From a virus, in IMG/VR virus record IMGVR_UViG_3300012931_000314, positions 1 to 32,978 of that record: DNA of 32,978 nt; one strand, given 5' to 3'. The notes beneath the pieces were generated by a model. That model was not told the origin of the DNA. It saw only the letters and a program-made list of their open reading frames with translations, and made no database searches. Shown here piece by piece: positions 24,720 to 31,918 of this stretch (the first letter of the stretch is position 1; each line of letters opens with the position of its first letter). A program made the position numbers and the translations under genes.

Positions 24720-26119
24720 CTCTCCCCCCCATACATTTCCGCCAGCTTCCCACGCTGCACCTTGCCGGTCTCGGTCTTCGGAAGCGAATCGACGATATGC
24801 ACGGCTCGCGGTAGCTGCGCGTCGGTCAGGAACGGCAAGCAGAGTGCCTGGACCTCGCGAGTCCAGTCGAACACCTTCCAGTCCACGACGTTGTTCTTGA
24901 TGCGCTCCTGGTCGAGCACGATGGCGAGCGCGACGACCTCGCCCAACGCGTCGTCAATCTGCGGGAACGCGGCGCACTCCAGCACGGCGGGAAAGTCTTT
25001 AAGAACGGCCTCAACGTCCTGCGGATAGACCTTCGTGCCGCCGACGTTAATCAGCTCCTTGATGCGTCCGAGGTAAAACAGATTGCCGTCGGCGTCGATG
25101 CGTCCTAGGTCGCCAGTCTTGAACAGCTCATAATCCATGCTCGCATCAGTGGTCTCTGGCTGGTTGTAGTAGCAATCGAACAGCAATGGAGTTTCGACCT
25201 GAATCTCGCCGCCTTCGGTTACGTCAATGACGATGTTCACGCCGTAGATCGGCTTCCCAACAGAGCCGACCGGAGTTGTGCTGTCCGTGCTCGTGACGAT
25301 GGAGACCTCCGTCGTGCCGTAGCAGTTGTGCAATCGTGCCTGCCATTGCCAGATGGCCGTCGTTATCGTGCCCATATCAAGCGGCGCAGATGATGAGACT
25401 ATGCAGCGCAACTTATTCGGCGCTGGCTTCATATCTGCAATCTGCTTCACCTGCGAGGCAACAGGAACCGCGAACGTCACACCATGCCCCTCAACTTGCT
25501 GCCACCACTTCTCCGCCGACCACCCATCCATCAGCACGAGCGTCCCGCCCGTGAGCACGGACATGAGTACTAGCCGCTGGCCCATGCTGTGGTGCAACGG
25601 AGTGCTGACCAGCGTCACGTCGTCCTCGGTGCAGTGGTAGAGGTCGTTCATCATCTCAACCCGCGCCAGCTTGGTCTTCTGCTTGAGCAGGATGGGCTTC
25701 GGATCGCCAGTGCTGCCGCTGGTGGTGATGATGAGGAAGCGGTCATCCTGCTGCCCTTGGAACTTCAGGCGCACACTATTGACGCCCTCCTCTTTCGGCT
25801 CGAAGCCATCGTTGACCAGAAACTTGCAATCGCAGGCGGAGTAAGCCTTGCCGACCGTCTCGCGCGTGGCGTCCCTGCCCATCGGAACGAGGCAGATGCC
25901 TGCATCCGCGCAGGCCAACAGCATCATCACGAAGTCAATTCCGGTGAGCTGGCACATCAGGTGGTCGTGGCGCTTCAGGCCGTTGAGCCGCAGGATGTGC
26001 GCCTGTTGCTGCACGAGGCTGAGCAAGCCAGCGTAGGTGATATGCCGGTCGCCTTGGATCAGCGCCACCTTGTTCGGCAGGCGCATCGCCGTTTCATAGA
26101 ATTGTCTTGAGATTGTCAT
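24716..26119 (-). CDS. AMP-forming acyl/amino acid ligase (ANL superfamily)
   Basis: A complete 467-residue ANL enzyme: the P-loop TTSGSTGDPKP at 132-142, CYGTTE at 266-271, KTGDLG at 334-339, YLGRIKELINVGG at 349-361, and the catalytic Lys453 in KTETGKVQRGKL. It activates a carboxylic acid with ATP and passes it to a thiol, here very likely the carrier protein encoded two genes later. It lacks a fused carrier or condensation domain. The start overlaps the small membrane gene stop (ATGA), with GGGGAG upstream. The acid chosen cannot be inferred. Confidence 0.92.
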   Translation of the reverse strand: MTISRQFYETAMRLPNKVALIQGDRHITYAGLLSLVQQQAHILRLNGLKRHDHLMCQLTGIDFVMMLLACADAGICLVPMGRDATRETVGKAYSACDCKFLVNDGFEPKEEGVNSVRLKFQGQQDDRFLIITTSGSTGDPKPILLKQKTKLARVEMMNDLYHCTEDDVTLVSTPLHHSMGQRLVLMSVLTGGTLVLMDGWSAEKWWQQVEGHGVTFAVPVASQVKQIADMKPAPNKLRCIVSSSAPLDMGTITTAIWQWQARLHNCYGTTEVSIVTSTDSTTPVGSVGKPIYGVNIVIDVTEGGEIQVETPLLFDCYYNQPETTDASMDYELFKTGDLGRIDADGNLFYLGRIKELINVGGTKVYPQDVEAVLKDFPAVLECAAFPQIDDALGEVVALAIVLDQERIKNNVVDWKVFDWTREVQALCLPFLTDAQLPRAVHIVDSLPKTETGKVQRGKLAEMYGGER

Positions 26120-26262
26120 TTAAGGTCTCCCCACATGACTTGATTGAACATGATAAAAGTGACGGCCGCAACTGCCCAATCTGGCGCGTCTTTCGTTAAT
26201 GACATAAAGACAAAGCCGACGGCGCCAACAAATGTAGCTGCGATGGTTCTTTCCCAGTTCAT
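26116..26262 (-). CDS. Tiny two-span membrane protein, 48 aa
   Basis: A gene of 49 codons exactly filling the gap between the ligase gene and the next small gene, overlapping both by ATGA. It starts at ATG 26262 with AGGTGA upstream. The product has two hydrophobic stretches (residues about 6-22, TIAATFVGAVGFVFMSL, and about 29-44, WAVAAVTFIMFNQVMW) with a short polar loop between them. It is too short to assign. The exact overlaps and membrane pattern make it likely to be real. Confidence 0.6.
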   Translation of the reverse strand: MNWERTIAATFVGAVGFVFMSLTKDAPDWAVAAVTFIMFNQVMWGDLK

Positions 26263-26465
26263 GATTTTTCACCTTGCTTAGTCACAGACACGTCAATATT
26301 GTGCGAAACAATCAAGAACTGAAAATCAGGGAATTTTGCACGCAACATATCATGATAATCCTTCAGCATCTTTGGCGTCCATGCGACTGGCAGCTTGATA
26401 ACAATCAGGTCATCTTTCTGCGGCGTCAACTTTACTATCTCCGCTATAGCGCGCTCTTCATTCAT
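26259..26465 (-). CDS. Small unknown protein, 68 aa, AT-rich gene
   Basis: It overlaps both neighbours (ATGA), with GAGG before the ATG. The product is alpha/beta, with alternating hydrophobic strands (DDLIVIKLP and FQFLIVSHNIDVSV) around a helix, suggesting a small compact domain. The base composition is visibly lower in GC than the enzyme genes. No family or motif is recognised, and no function is proposed. Confidence 0.5.
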   Translation of the reverse strand: MNEERAIAEIVKLTPQKDDLIVIKLPVAWTPKMLKDYHDMLRAKFPDFQFLIVSHNIDVSVTKQGEKS

Positions 26466-26713
26466 GGTTGCCTCGCCAGATATTCTTTTGCAGATTCAAC
26501 CGACATATCTTCATCGATCATGTATTGCATGTATTGTAGTGCGCGTTCTCCAGTGCTAACCACTCCAATGAAATCACCAGCAGGAGTGCACGGCATCGGC
26601 CTAAATCTGAATATCTCGGCAGGAGCATCAAGATCTATCAAGCCGGTTCCGTACATGTGAAATTGCCATATAAAAAATAAATTAAATCCTTCCGGTGGTG
26701 GCGTTGTTCTCAT
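26462..26713 (-). CDS. Small unknown protein, 83 aa, AT-rich gene
   Basis: Starts in the stop of the acyltransferase gene (ATGA) without a strong ribosome-binding site, so translation is probably coupled. The sequence has an aromatic N-terminal part (FNLFFIWQFHMYG), a Pro/Phe/Arg segment and a helical C-terminus (MSVESAKEYLARQP). It is not membrane-like. No family is recognised. With its small neighbour it forms an AT-rich island between two GC-rich enzymes. Confidence 0.5.
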   Translation of the reverse strand: MRTTPPPEGFNLFFIWQFHMYGTGLIDLDAPAEIFRFRPMPCTPAGDFIGVVSTGERALQYMQYMIDEDMSVESAKEYLARQP

Positions 26714-27378
26714 GGCTGCTTCATCAGTTTTATGAACCGTTCAGAATCCATCTCGATGAGTTCACTATGTCGCCTAACAACAACAGCATTCTGCGCAGTG
26801 TCTTCTGTGACTACAGTTCCCGCCCCCACGAAAGTCTCCTCGCCGAGCGTGACTCCCTGCGCAACGCAGGAGTTGATGCCCAACACGCACCGCGCACCGA
26901 CATTCACCCCGCCCGCCAGCGAGACGCCACTATTGATCCAAGCGTGCGCCCCCACCTCGCAGTCGTGCCCGATGCTGACGTTGCTACTGACGAATGCGTT
27001 CTGTCCTATCCTGCTGCCCGCATGGATCGCGACGTTGTCGTAGATGACGCAGGGCTTGTCGAGAATCACGTCATTGTGGTGGATCAGCGACTTGTGGACA
27101 TAACCCTTCATGCAGAAACCGCGCGCCTTCAATTCCTCGTAGCGCGCCTTACGCACCTTGTTCATCTCGTGGTAGCCGAACGCCAGAGCGATGCCGTAAG
27201 GCACCTCAGAGTCGCGCGTCATCAGCTCGCTGAACTTGAACAGCGGCAGCCCCATGAATCGAGTATCCATTACGAACTCATCGTCCGCGGCGAACGCCAC
27301 GACCCGCCGCTCCTTACGCATGAAGGAATAGAGCACGCGCGCCATGCTGCCGGTGCCATAAATGATTATCGGTTTCAT
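26710..27378 (-). CDS. PglD-like hexapeptide acyltransferase
   Basis: The best start is ATG 27378, which overlaps the preceding stop (ATGA) like the other genes here, giving 222 residues; the frame extends further upstream without good support. Residues 1-90 form a PglD-type Rossmann domain (MKPIIIYGTGSMARVLY). Residues about 100-205 are left-handed beta-helix repeats with the catalytic candidate His138 in SIGHDCEVGAHAWINSG. This family N-acylates amino groups, typically the 4-amino group of nucleotide-linked 6-deoxy sugars, using acetyl-CoA. Here the donor could instead be the acyl carrier protein. Confidence 0.88.
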   Translation of the reverse strand: MKPIIIYGTGSMARVLYSFMRKERRVVAFAADDEFVMDTRFMGLPLFKFSELMTRDSEVPYGIALAFGYHEMNKVRKARYEELKARGFCMKGYVHKSLIHHNDVILDKPCVIYDNVAIHAGSRIGQNAFVSSNVSIGHDCEVGAHAWINSGVSLAGGVNVGARCVLGINSCVAQGVTLGEETFVGAGTVVTEDTAQNAVVVRRHSELIEMDSERFIKLMKQP

Positions 27379-27578
27379 CCACGGCTCCATTTTATGGAAA
27401 ATGTGACGCTCCAGAAAATCCAACATGCAGAAATTTTTAGCACGGACATGTCGGGTTTATTGCCACTGCCAAACTTAATGGCTCCATAATCTAATTCTTT
27501 AGAGACAAAGATCGTTGGAAGAATCGTAGCATTCCAACATGCGTGCCCATGAAATGCATTGTAAGTCCGGATTTCCAT
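27375..27578 (-). CDS. Small unknown protein, 67 aa, AT-rich gene
   Basis: The start is ATG 27578, overlapping the methyltransferase stop (TGATG) with AGGAGG upstream; a GTG one codon earlier is also possible. The product is neutral, aromatic and Cys-containing (HGHACWNAT and later ISACWIFWSVTFSIKW). It overlaps the acyltransferase gene by four bases. The composition is AT-rich and the protein has no known relatives to me. The hydrophobic end could touch membrane, but the segment is short. Confidence 0.5.
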   Translation of the reverse strand: MEIRTYNAFHGHACWNATILPTIFVSKELDYGAIKFGSGNKPDMSVLKISACWIFWSVTFSIKWSRG

Positions 27579-28540
27579 CACGCCTCCTTGAACTTCACGA
27601 ACAGCGCCTTGCCGCAGACGAAGTGGCGCTCTATCTCTTCCGCGCGATCTTCCAGCAGCTCATCGCCCGCGCGCCTCGGGCCATCGCCGTGCGCCCACTC
27701 GTAGTCGTCCAGAATCAGCCAGCCGCCAGGAATGATGCGCGAAGCGAACTTGTCACAGTCGGACTTCGCGGCGGCGTAGTCGTGGTTTCCGTCGATGTGG
27801 AGAACGGAGATGCTGATGGCAGAGGTATCCACGTCTGGTGATGCTGATGAACATCGTGCATGCGTGTGGTTGATGGTGAATACGTTGTTCACGGCAAACA
27901 TCGCTGCCAGCGTCTCCCAGTCCCACTCGTTCGTCAGATCGGCCATCAGCGCTGGCGAATCTTTCTGCACACCTTCTATCGCCGAGTGTGGGTCGATGGT
28001 TATCAGGCTACGAATGCCACTGCGCTCAGACATATATCCGAGCACGCAGGCCGTGCGCCCAGCTAAACACCCGATTTCGACGACATGACCTTGTGTTGCG
28101 CAGTCGTCGAACACGCCGATCATCGCCGCTATCTTTTCGTCACACGACTCGCCATAGATGTTCATGGCAACCTTCAAAATGCCAGCCAACTCGATCTCTG
28201 GAATCTTTGCCAGCGGTTGCAGCTCATGGGCGCGGGCCATCAGCGCGCGGTGCTCGTCCATCGCCTTCTGGATGGGCGAATTGCCGATCACCTTGATGGG
28301 CAGATTGTGGTCATCGATCAGCTTGCGCATGAAGTGGTGCACGCTGGCAGCAGGGCAATAGATGTGCGACGCTTGCAGGAACTCGCCCATCGTCACGAAG
28401 GCGCGCAGGAACGCTTCGGAATGGATGCGCGGTAGCATGTCGGGATATATGCAGCGCACTTCCTCCCCGCGATCCTCTGCCGCGTCTGCGTAGGCTTGTG
28501 CTTCTTTTCCGTCGAACGGGAATATCATTGTGGTAGTCAT
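27578..28540 (-). CDS. Class I SAM-dependent methyltransferase
   Basis: A 320-residue protein. Residues about 150-285 are a Rossmann methyltransferase with VVEIGCLAGRTACVLG at 153-168, TIDPHS at 181-186, LHIDGNHDY near 247-255 and IIPGGWLILDDY near 268-280, typical of the Methyltransf_24 group. Residues 1-110 form a separate alpha/beta domain of unknown type. The enzyme probably methylates a sugar hydroxyl or the acyl group in this pathway, a common last step in rare surface sugars. It overlaps both neighbours. Confidence 0.85.
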   Translation of the reverse strand: MTTTMIFPFDGKEAQAYADAAEDRGEEVRCIYPDMLPRIHSEAFLRAFVTMGEFLQASHIYCPAASVHHFMRKLIDDHNLPIKVIGNSPIQKAMDEHRALMARAHELQPLAKIPEIELAGILKVAMNIYGESCDEKIAAMIGVFDDCATQGHVVEIGCLAGRTACVLGYMSERSGIRSLITIDPHSAIEGVQKDSPALMADLTNEWDWETLAAMFAVNNVFTINHTHARCSSASPDVDTSAISISVLHIDGNHDYAAAKSDCDKFASRIIPGGWLILDDYEWAHGDGPRRAGDELLEDRAEEIERHFVCGKALFVKFKEA

Positions 28541-28770
28541 TTTCTATTCCTCCATGCATCAGCAGCGCGCTTTTTATGTTGCTTGACCAGCAAGAAAATT
28601 GGAAATCCAATCACGATGATTGTGACCACTAAAACGAAGCCACCCCAAAATGGAAGCGTAACCAGCCACCATGACCAATCAATTATGCCGAGCAATTTCA
28701 GCGTTACAAAAACCACGCCAAGAAGACCGACAACTCCGATCCCGCCATTGCTGCTATTAGTCGTGCTCAT
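28537..28770 (-). CDS. Small two-span membrane protein (TMF-like)
   Basis: The start is ATG 28770, overlapping the stop of the glycosyltransferase gene (ATGA); a longer frame upstream is not supported. The 77-residue product begins with Ser/Thr/Gly residues and has GIGVVGLLGVVFVTLKLLGI, then WSWWLVTLPFWGGF and a second membrane stretch, ending in a basic tail. The LKLLGIIDWSWW block is typical of small phage and bacterial membrane proteins often annotated as transmembrane Fragile-X-F-like. The role is not known. It could hold the glycan enzymes near the membrane. Confidence 0.65.
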   Translation of the reverse strand: MSTTNSSNGGIGVVGLLGVVFVTLKLLGIIDWSWWLVTLPFWGGFVLVVTIIVIGFPIFLLVKQHKKRAADAWRNRK

Positions 28771-30620
28771 TTTTGCTGCTCCTCGTAAATCTTCCAAACA
28801 GCATCGACAAACGCGGTGCGCAGGTGCTCGGGCGGCTCGCCGAGGAACTTGCCCTTGATATCAGCATCGTCCGTCAGGTAACGGCTCAGGGCGATACGTT
28901 CTGCGTCGCTCTCGATCAGCCGTACCGCCGCAGCGATGTACTCCTCCTGATTCTGCGCAATCAACCACTCCGGCATACCCGCCTTGCGCAGCATCTTGGC
29001 GTCGCAGGTCGCGTGCGGCTCGTAGCCTTCCATGCAGACGGTCGGGATGCCTAGCAGCATGGCGTCAACGTTGCTGTTCGTTCCGCCGAATGGGAACGTG
29101 CCGAGCTGCATGTGGCACCGCTGAAGCTGGCGAATGTAATGGTTGTACTGGCTGCGTTCGTAAGTGAAGGCTCCAGGCAGAACCTCGCGGATTTCCTTGG
29201 CCGTCTGTGCGAGAACGGTAGTAATCATGTTGGGCCAGAAGTGGAACTCCACGGGGCGCTTTGCCTTTTCCTGTATCTCCTTCAACGTGGCGAGGAAGGA
29301 GTAGTTCAGCTTCAGCACCATCGCAGGAACCGCGATCCTGATCACCTCAGGATTCTCCTCGACGAACGGCGTCGGCAGGTCTGCGTCGGGGCGCATGACA
29401 AAGTTGAACTGCGCGCCAAGCGGTAGTTCAACCAGCTCCTCCGTGAACAGCTTCTTGTCGCGAACGTCGCCCTCTTCGCAGACCGCGTAGTCGATGGCAG
29501 GCGACTGGCTGGAGGCTGGGTGGCCGAGGGTCATCATCTGGATTGGCGCGAGCCGAACGGAAGCCAGCGCGACCCAGACCAGATCCATGCCGATGCTTGG
29601 ATACCATATGATGTCTGGCTTTACGTTGCGTATGCGTTCGACGACCTTGGTCAAAACGACGTTGTCCTCCGGCAGCTCCAGCCATCCGTCCAGCTCCTTG
29701 CGGGATACCTCGTCGATGGCGTGCGGCCTCCCGATGCCTATCACCCTGAACTTGGTGCGGAGCTGACAGACGAGCGGCGCATAGCAGCGGAACATCGCGT
29801 GGAGCGAGGTAAACCATTCCATCGGGATGATGACCGTCGGCTTCTCGCCAATCTTGTGTTTGCGCTTGCTAAAGTCCTGCTCCTTGAAGCCGTGCCGCTC
29901 CATCATGTCGGAGTAGAGTTTGTGGATAGTGCCCTTGAACGCATGCTTGTCGGCGCGGAACGCGTAGGAGCAGTACATATAGGCATCGGACATCGGAGAG
30001 AGGAACCGGTCTGAGAGCTGCACGTCCTTGAACAGTTCATGCATACCAAGCAGCTCCTCGCGGCGCTCCTCCGCCACATGCGACGTAGCGAGCATCGTGG
30101 TCAGCAGTCCGATGTAGAGGGCGAACATCGTCTGCGGGTTGTCGCGAAACGCCTTCTCGAAATTCATGCGGAAGCCGCTGCGAAGCGAGTAGGTGATCAT
30201 GTACTTCAGCAGGCCCGCGGAGTCCTTGAACTTGATCTTGGATGTGTCCTTCTCGGTCGGGTCGGCGCTGAACTGCGGCATCATGTGGTCGCTGGTACCG
30301 AAGATGCTACTGCGGAACAGCAGATCGATGATCGCGTTCTCACCAGCGATGGCGTCAAATCCCTCCTGGGAGAGGCTATACATCGGATCGGACAGAAGCG
30401 CGAACATGGCCGCGCACCAGCGCGTGTAGAGCACGGCCTTATAGTTGGGGTCCGTCGAGTAGCCTATGAACTCCGCCCCGGCCTTCAGCTTGCGGATGCC
30501 TTCGAGCATCTGCTTGCTCGCCTCTTCATAGTCGTGAGCATATGCTGCCTTCTCGAAGGTTTCGAGTTGGACGTTAGGGATCTGCACCATGGGGTGCGCT
30601 TGGCGTTGCTTATTTTCCAT
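28767..30620 (-). CDS. HMW1C-like cytoplasmic N-glycosyltransferase (GT41)
   Basis: ATG 30620 has GGAG at ideal distance; earlier TTG and ATG starts would add up to four residues. The 617-residue product matches the size of the Actinobacillus HMW1C-like enzyme. Residues 1-255 are an all-helical region; 256-617 form the GT-B catalytic part. Signature elements are MTLGHPASSQSPAIDYAV near 363-380, the uridine/phosphate-binding Lys437 in AMVLKLN, and FPFGGTNSNVDAMLLGIP with Asn515 and Asp519, followed by MPEWLIAQN. HMW1C enzymes put a hexose on Asn in N-X-(S/T) of proteins in the cytoplasm. The family is firm; the sugar and target here are unknown. Confidence 0.88.
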   Translation of the reverse strand: MENKQRQAHPMVQIPNVQLETFEKAAYAHDYEEASKQMLEGIRKLKAGAEFIGYSTDPNYKAVLYTRWCAAMFALLSDPMYSLSQEGFDAIAGENAIIDLLFRSSIFGTSDHMMPQFSADPTEKDTSKIKFKDSAGLLKYMITYSLRSGFRMNFEKAFRDNPQTMFALYIGLLTTMLATSHVAEERREELLGMHELFKDVQLSDRFLSPMSDAYMYCSYAFRADKHAFKGTIHKLYSDMMERHGFKEQDFSKRKHKIGEKPTVIIPMEWFTSLHAMFRCYAPLVCQLRTKFRVIGIGRPHAIDEVSRKELDGWLELPEDNVVLTKVVERIRNVKPDIIWYPSIGMDLVWVALASVRLAPIQMMTLGHPASSQSPAIDYAVCEEGDVRDKKLFTEELVELPLGAQFNFVMRPDADLPTPFVEENPEVIRIAVPAMVLKLNYSFLATLKEIQEKAKRPVEFHFWPNMITTVLAQTAKEIREVLPGAFTYERSQYNHYIRQLQRCHMQLGTFPFGGTNSNVDAMLLGIPTVCMEGYEPHATCDAKMLRKAGMPEWLIAQNQEEYIAAAVRLIESDAERIALSRYLTDDADIKGKFLGEPPEHLRTAFVDAVWKIYEEQQK

Positions 30621-30644
30621 AATCATCTCCAATATGTGATTCCA

Positions 30645-31748
30645 TCATCGCAAAGCCATCCAGTTACTTGGGGTGCTGCTTGTGGTGATTACAGTGCCCA
30701 TTTGTCCATTTCCAAGCATGCCAAATCCGATTCCGGTTGCGGTGCTACCATAATCGTCTCCGTAATTTGGATTCTCTAGATACCACCGCACAGTCTCCGC
30801 GATTACTTCCTCGATCTTGCGCTGCGGCCTCCAGTTCAGGCCGTGCGCCGCTTTGGCGATGCTCATCAGGTAGCGGCGATCGTTTCCTGGGCGGTCTTCA
30901 ATATAATTGACCTGTCCAAATCCGCCGTTGGTGACGTAATGAGAAACCAATGTCGCGACTTGATAGTTCGTCCGCTCGCATTCCCCGCCGAAGTTGTAAG
31001 TCTCGCCGACCTTCCCGCGTTCCAGCGCCGCCAGCAGACCAGCGCAGTGGTCGTCCACGTGCAGCCAGTCGCGCTTCTGCTGTCCGTCTCCGTGCAGCGT
31101 CATCGGTTCGCCGCGCATGCACTGGCGCACCAGCGTCGGGATCAATTTCTCTGGGTGCTGGCGCGGGCCATAATTGTTGGCGGCGTGGGTGACGATCACC
31201 GGCAGACCGTAGGTATTGTGGAACGCCATGACGAGGTGGTCTGACGCCGCCTTGCTGGCGCTGTATGGGTTCTTCGGCGCGTATGGCGATGCCTCCGTCC
31301 AAGGCTCCTCGTCCGCGCCGAGCGAACCGTATACCTCGTCCGTGCTGACGTGCAGGAAGCGGAATCCGGTCGGGAAGAATAACCCGTCCTCCTTGTCCGC
31401 ATGCGTTTGCCAGTACTCCAGCGCCACCTCCAGCAACACGTTAGTCCCAATCACGTTCGTGCGCAGAAACTCCTCGCGGCTGCTTATGCTGCGAGTGACG
31501 TGGGTCTCGGCTGCAAGATGTATGACGGCATCCGGTTGGAAACACTGGAAAGCAGCACGCATGGCAGGAGCGTCGCAAATGTCGTCGTATACCAACCTGA
31601 ATGCCGAGTGCTTGAGGCGCTCCAAATTCTTGAGTCTGCCGGAGTAGGCTAACGAGTCGACGCCGACAACGTCATGTCCCTGCGCGACTGCCATCTCGCA
31701 GAACCGAGAACCTATGAACCCCGCCGCTCCTGTTACGATTATCTTCAT
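30645..31748 (-). CDS. rmlB: dTDP-glucose 4,6-dehydratase (RmlB-like) with C-terminal tail
   Basis: An extended short-chain dehydrogenase with TGAAGFIGS at 6-14, the catalytic STDEVYG (Thr136, Asp137, Glu138) and the YSASK pair Tyr162/Lys166, plus YGPRQHPEKLIP and GDGQQKRDWLHVDDH. These are strongly RmlB-specific. It should convert dTDP-glucose to dTDP-4-keto-6-deoxyglucose, the entry to many rare sugars. RmlB proteins usually end near the WYLENP motif (about residue 331), but here about 36 more Gly/Thr/Ser-rich residues follow. GGAG lies just before the ATG, directly after the RNA-type hairpin described separately. Confidence 0.9.
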   Translation of the reverse strand: MKIIVTGAAGFIGSRFCEMAVAQGHDVVGVDSLAYSGRLKNLERLKHSAFRLVYDDICDAPAMRAAFQCFQPDAVIHLAAETHVTRSISSREEFLRTNVIGTNVLLEVALEYWQTHADKEDGLFFPTGFRFLHVSTDEVYGSLGADEEPWTEASPYAPKNPYSASKAASDHLVMAFHNTYGLPVIVTHAANNYGPRQHPEKLIPTLVRQCMRGEPMTLHGDGQQKRDWLHVDDHCAGLLAALERGKVGETYNFGGECERTNYQVATLVSHYVTNGGFGQVNYIEDRPGNDRRYLMSIAKAAHGLNWRPQRKIEEVIAETVRWYLENPNYGDDYGSTATGIGFGMLGNGQMGTVITTSSTPSNWMALR

Positions 31749-31764
31749 GCGATCTCCAAAAGAA

Positions 31765-31883
31765 AAATGACCGCTCTATGCACTGCACTAGCGGAGGTAG
31801 CATTCCCGACAGAGGACGGCGAGCGCCTGCGATGGGTCTCAACTAATGCAGTGCACAGAATGGTCATTTGAAATCCTCTGTCG
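31765..31883 (-). promoter_or_regulatory. Leader RNA structure: 27-base inverted repeat with interleaved second pair
   Basis: Arm 31765-31791 pairs with 31843-31869 over 27 bases. In minus-strand RNA three of the four non-Watson-Crick positions become G-U pairs and one C-A mismatch remains, so the structure fits RNA of that strand best. A second exact 10-base pair (31807-31816 with 31874-31883) interleaves with it, allowing a pseudoknot or two exclusive folds. On the minus strand the stem is followed at once by a U-rich run and then the rmlB ribosome-binding site, the layout of an attenuator. Confidence 0.6.
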
Positions 31884-31918
31884 TTTGGCCGCTACAGCCA
31901 TGCGTTAATTATGCCGCG

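Noticed and set aside
26710-27426. Longer form of the acyltransferase starting at 27426
   Set aside because: It would overlap the previous gene by about 50 bases. The ATG at 27378 has the ATGA overlap shared by the neighbours and starts just before the Rossmann strand.
26695-27489. Plus-strand open frame opposite the acyltransferase gene
   Set aside because: It covers the well-supported hexapeptide enzyme gene, and its translation has no recognisable family.
30039-30779. Plus-strand open frame opposite the N-glycosyltransferase gene
   Set aside because: It is an antisense shadow; the minus-strand gene has complete catalytic motifs.
31765-31869. Inverted repeat as the ends of a small mobile element (MITE)
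   Set aside because: I see no flanking target duplication or transposase. The G-U compensation points to RNA structure instead.
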